Assembly (NCBI GenBank): GCA_027034965.1
Contig: JALVWL010000195.1
Coordinates: forward strand, 1-7,910
Reading direction: 5' to 3'
Length of the DNA: 7,910 nucleotides
From: Candidatus Omnitrophota bacterium
GTDB lineage: Bacteria; Omnitrophota; Gorgyraeia; S143-82
The notes beneath the pieces were generated by a model. The model saw only the letters and a list, made by a program, of their open reading frames with translations, was not told where the DNA came from and ran no database searches. A program made the position numbers and the translations under genes. Shown here in pieces: positions 5,921 to 7,910 of the stretch (the stretch's first letter is position 1; each line of letters begins with the position of its first letter).

Positions 5921-7296
5921 AGGTATTCTTTTTGCTCTGGGCCTGGTATTGTCTCTGGTTTAGTTTTCTTTCAGAGGTATCCTTGTTGTCTGTGGTCTTG
6001 TTGTCCTTTGCCTGTGCGCTCTTTTTTAGTCTGGTTGTTGTATTACCGTCGAGGTTCCTTTACAGAAAGACAGGGGACCTTTTTTCGGTCTCTCTTTTGG
6101 CAGGGATCTTAATGGCGATAGGCGAGTTTGTTAAGGACAGATTATTCGGGGGTGTTAGCTGGGTGGATCTATACGGATTTTTGGGGATGCTCTATCCCTT
6201 GAATATGCTTTCGAATCTGTTTGGACCCTACTATCTGAGCTTTCTGGCGGTCCTGGGCCTGTTCTTGTTTTACAGCATATTTTCCCCTAAAGAAAGGGTA
6301 CTAAAGGGGCTCTTGATCTTTTTGGCCTTTAATTTCCTCCTGGGGTTTGGTCTGTTCTTGCATCGTTACTCTATGGTTAGTGAGGGAAATAGCGGCATCT
6401 TTGTCGGGGTAATCCAACCCGGGGTTTCTCATCTGGACAAGATAGATACCTCACAAGGAGATTCGATCTGGGAGAATTACCTTAGATTAGTCGGTTCCAA
6501 TGACTATCATCTGGATGTAATTGTCCTGCCTGAGACAATGGCCATCTTTAGCTGGCCGGGGAGGAATCTTTCCCAATGGGTCGAAAGGCTCAAGGGCAGA
6601 GCAAGGGCGGATACTGTAATCCTTGGTGCCAATACCTATTATCGCGGTCGCTACTATAATGCAGCGGTATTTTTCGATGAGCATATACGCACCTATTTCA
6701 AGAATAAACTTGTGCCTTTTGGAGAGTATGCACCAGCGAAGTGGTTGCTGGGCGATATCTTATACAGATATCTGGATGTCCTTCCGAATAGTGAGTTTGC
6801 GAAAGGAGACGGTCCTGCCGTATTCGAGGTCTCAGGCAGGGATATAATGCCGCTTATATGCTATGAAGATTCCTTCATCTATTTGATCCGTAATTATCTG
6901 AGTCGATTGGACGGCAGACCTTCGGCGATAGTTACTCTGTCTAATGATGAGTGGTTTGGTAAGGGCCTGGCGCAGTGGTTTCACCTGAATTTTGCGCGCC
7001 TTTCGGCAATTACCTTTTCTCTGCCTATTGTCAAGGCAAACAACGATGCCTGGAGCTGTGTTATAGACCCCCTGGGCAGGGTGGTACAGGGAGAGGTTGG
7101 TCTGGATGGCTTTGGCATAAGGCGTTTGTTTGTGTTCTGGCTTATGGATTATAATATGCCAGGAGGTCTGTATCAGAGATATGGAGATAGTTTAATGCTG
7201 TTAATTATTTTGGTATGTGGTATAATTATTATCTTCAGGGTATGGAATAAGAGGAGGTGGCATGGAACTCAGTATAGTTCATATAAGCGTACCTGA
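5917..7296 (+). CDS. lnt: Apolipoprotein N-acyltransferase
   Basis: Inner-membrane enzyme that adds the third acyl chain to the N-terminal Cys of lipoproteins, using a phospholipid donor, and so makes them fit for export to the outer membrane. The N-terminal part (1-147) has about five to six hydrophobic segments, including PLNMLSNLFGPYYLSFLAVL (94-113). The nitrilase-like domain (about 160-415) retains the catalytic triad: Glu206 (VLPETM), Lys262 (YFKNKLVPFGEY) and Cys315 (PLICYED). It also keeps Glu270 and Tyr316-Glu317, which match essential residues of the E. coli enzyme, and NDEWFG (343-348). A last helix lies at about 425-441. At 459 residues it is about 50 shorter than E. coli Lnt, mostly at the N-terminus. 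The upstream frame is closed at 5863, so this is native. The GTG start overlaps the last pilin stop by 4 nt and has no good Shine-Dalgarno, which suggests coupled translation. Confidence 0.93.
   Translation: MKVFFLLWAWYCLWFSFLSEVSLLSVVLLSFACALFFSLVVVLPSRFLYRKTGDLFSVSLLAGILMAIGEFVKDRLFGGVSWVDLYGFLGMLYPLNMLSNLFGPYYLSFLAVLGLFLFYSIFSPKERVLKGLLIFLAFNFLLGFGLFLHRYSMVSEGNSGIFVGVIQPGVSHLDKIDTSQGDSIWENYLRLVGSNDYHLDVIVLPETMAIFSWPGRNLSQWVERLKGRARADTVILGANTYYRGRYYNAAVFFDEHIRTYFKNKLVPFGEYAPAKWLLGDILYRYLDVLPNSEFAKGDGPAVFEVSGRDIMPLICYEDSFIYLIRNYLSRLDGRPSAIVTLSNDEWFGKGLAQWFHLNFARLSAITFSLPIVKANNDAWSCVIDPLGRVVQGEVGLDGFGIRRLFVFWLMDYNMPGGLYQRYGDSLMLLIILVCGIIIIFRVWNKRRWHGTQYSSYKRT
7198..7226 (+). promoter_or_regulatory. 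Candidate internal promoter within lnt
   Basis: A consensus -10 TATAAT (7221-7226) is preceded by TG one base upstream (7218-7219), giving a perfect extended -10. At 17-nt spacing the -35 is CTGTTA (7198-7203), only 3 of 6. The start point would be near 7233, about 29 nt before the adenosine-specific kinase ATG. It lies in the stretch encoding the last Ile-rich helix of Lnt, so the AT-rich bases could also arise from coding constraint. It resembles the pilin promoter candidate in sharing TGGTATA. Confidence 0.35.
7252..7259 (+). promoter_or_regulatory. Consensus ribosome binding site fixing the adenosine-specific kinase start
   Basis: AGGAGGTG is a full-strength Shine-Dalgarno just upstream of the ATG at 7262. 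It lies inside the lnt coding region and supports the 35-nt overlap between the two genes as real rather than a start-calling error. Confidence 0.85.
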
Positions 7297-7744
7297 AGGC
7301 GCCAATGTTATAATTGGCCAGTCACATTTTATAAAGACCGTGGAGGACCTATATGAGGCCATAGCCCAGACCAATCCGAATATAAAATTTGGATTGGCAT
7401 TTAATGAGGCCTCGGGCAAACGATTGACAAGGGTCGAAGGAAACGATGAGATGCTCAAGAAGGTGGCTGCCAATAATGCCATCAATATAGGGGCGGGCCA
7501 CATATTTGTAATAGTCCTTCAGGACGGATTCCCCATAAGTGTGTTAAATGCAATAAAGATGGTGCCTGAGGTGTGCAGGATATACTGTGCCACTGCGAAT
7601 CCCCTAGAGGTAATCGTCGCCCATACCAAACAGGGCAGGGGCATTCTGGGTGTTGTAGATGGGTTTATGCCCGATGGGATAGAGGGCAAAGAAGATGTAA
7701 TTGCAAGAAAAAAGCTCCTCAGAGACCTGAGATATAAGCTTTAG
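7262..7744 (+). CDS. Adenosine-specific kinase (DUF355 family)
   Basis: 160-residue protein of the small family named adenosine-specific kinase, described from archaea and also present in some bacteria; the physiological role is poorly defined. Recognised by near full-length motif match: VPEGANVIIGQSHFIKTVED (10-29), KFGLAFNEASGKRL (42-55), INIGAGHIFVIVL (74-86), FPISVLNAIKMVPEVCRIYC (90-109), ATANPLEVIVA (110-120) and QGRGILGVVDG (124-134), ending in LRDLRYKL. Length and both ends fit the family, so the gene looks intact. No signal peptide or membrane segment is seen, so it is cytoplasmic. The start overlaps lnt by 35 nt and has a consensus Shine-Dalgarno. A CoaB-like gene follows after 3 nt. 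No link to the pilus genes is expected; this looks like operon neighbourhood only. Confidence 0.92.
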   Translation: MELSIVHISVPEGANVIIGQSHFIKTVEDLYEAIAQTNPNIKFGLAFNEASGKRLTRVEGNDEMLKKVAANNAINIGAGHIFVIVLQDGFPISVLNAIKMVPEVCRIYCATANPLEVIVAHTKQGRGILGVVDGFMPDGIEGKEDVIARKKLLRDLRYKL

Positions 7745-7747
7745 TAA

Positions 7748-7910
7748 ATGAAAAGAATCCTCTTGATAGCAGGCCCTACCGCTGTATTTATAGATTCAGT
7801 AAGGGTTATCACCAATATATCTAGCGGCAGGCTCGGTTTTTTGCTCTATTCCAGACTGAAAGATAGTTATGACATCGATCTATTGGTCTCTTGTTCTACC
7901 TGTTTTGATT
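7748..7910 (+). CDS. coaB: CoaB-like phosphopantothenate-cysteine ligase, 3'-partial
   Basis: The first 54 codons of a gene running off the window. The frame starts ATG AAA AGA ATC and stays open to the end. The protein begins with a beta strand KRILLIAGPT (2-11), then IDSVRVITNISSGRLG (15-30). These match the N-terminal signature of the CoaB domain (AGPT, ID.VR, ITN.SSG, then a small turn), which joins 4'-phosphopantothenate to cysteine in coenzyme A synthesis. Unlike the common CoaBC fusion, no CoaC flavoprotein domain precedes it, so this is a stand-alone CoaB-type protein. The usual TxEPIDPVR is changed to TAVFIDSVR, and SSGKMG to SSGRLG, so it is divergent. There is no clear Shine-Dalgarno; the start is 3 nt after the kinase stop, so coupled translation is likely. 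The rest of the gene is needed to judge activity. Confidence 0.7.
   Translation, partial: MKRILLIAGPTAVFIDSVRVITNISSGRLGFLLYSRLKDSYDIDLLVSCSTCFD

Overview
The window reads as one gene-dense block with every gene on the plus strand. It comes from a diderm (Gram-negative-type) bacterium. An outer-membrane secretin, a set of type IV pilin-like proteins and an apolipoprotein N-acyltransferase only make sense in a cell with an outer membrane and lipoproteins. Codon use leans on ATA (Ile) and AGG/AGA (Arg), and an adenosine-specific kinase of a family best known from archaea and thermophiles is present. These hints fit an uncultured or thermophilic lineage (for example Omnitrophota, Nitrospirota or Desulfobacterota), but I cannot fix the phylum by eye.

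Region 1 (1-4097) encodes the machinery of a type IV pilus or type II secretion-like system. It holds the 3' part of a secretin gene, a PilB/GspE assembly ATPase with an N-terminal MshEN (cyclic-di-GMP-binding type) domain, and a PilC/GspF inner-membrane platform protein. Gaps of 13 and 16 nt suggest one transcript.

Region 2 (4098-4190) is the only real intergenic gap, 93 nt long. It contains a good candidate sigma70 promoter with an extended -10, and a strong ribosome binding site for the next gene.

Region 3 (4191-5920) encodes four tandem prepilin-like proteins. Two are PilA/GspG-like, one resembles GspI/PilV and one resembles GspJ/PilW. All keep Glu at mature position +5. The two minor pilins carry EF-hand-like acidic loops, and three of the four have paired cysteines.

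Region 4 (5917-7910) continues without a gap into housekeeping genes: a compact Lnt (4-nt overlap with the last pilin), an adenosine-specific kinase (35-nt overlap with lnt, with a consensus Shine-Dalgarno), and the start of a CoaB-like phosphopantothenate-cysteine ligase that runs off the window. A second candidate extended -10 promoter lies inside the end of lnt.

Together the first seven genes would build an envelope-spanning pilus or pseudopilus. The ATPase drives the platform, which assembles processed pilins into a fibre that passes through or pushes cargo through the secretin. The prepilin peptidase, the alignment proteins (PilM/N/O or GspL/M) and any retraction ATPase are not in view. 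I saw no tRNA, rRNA, CRISPR array or mobile element, and no stretch over 300 nt lacks a gene.
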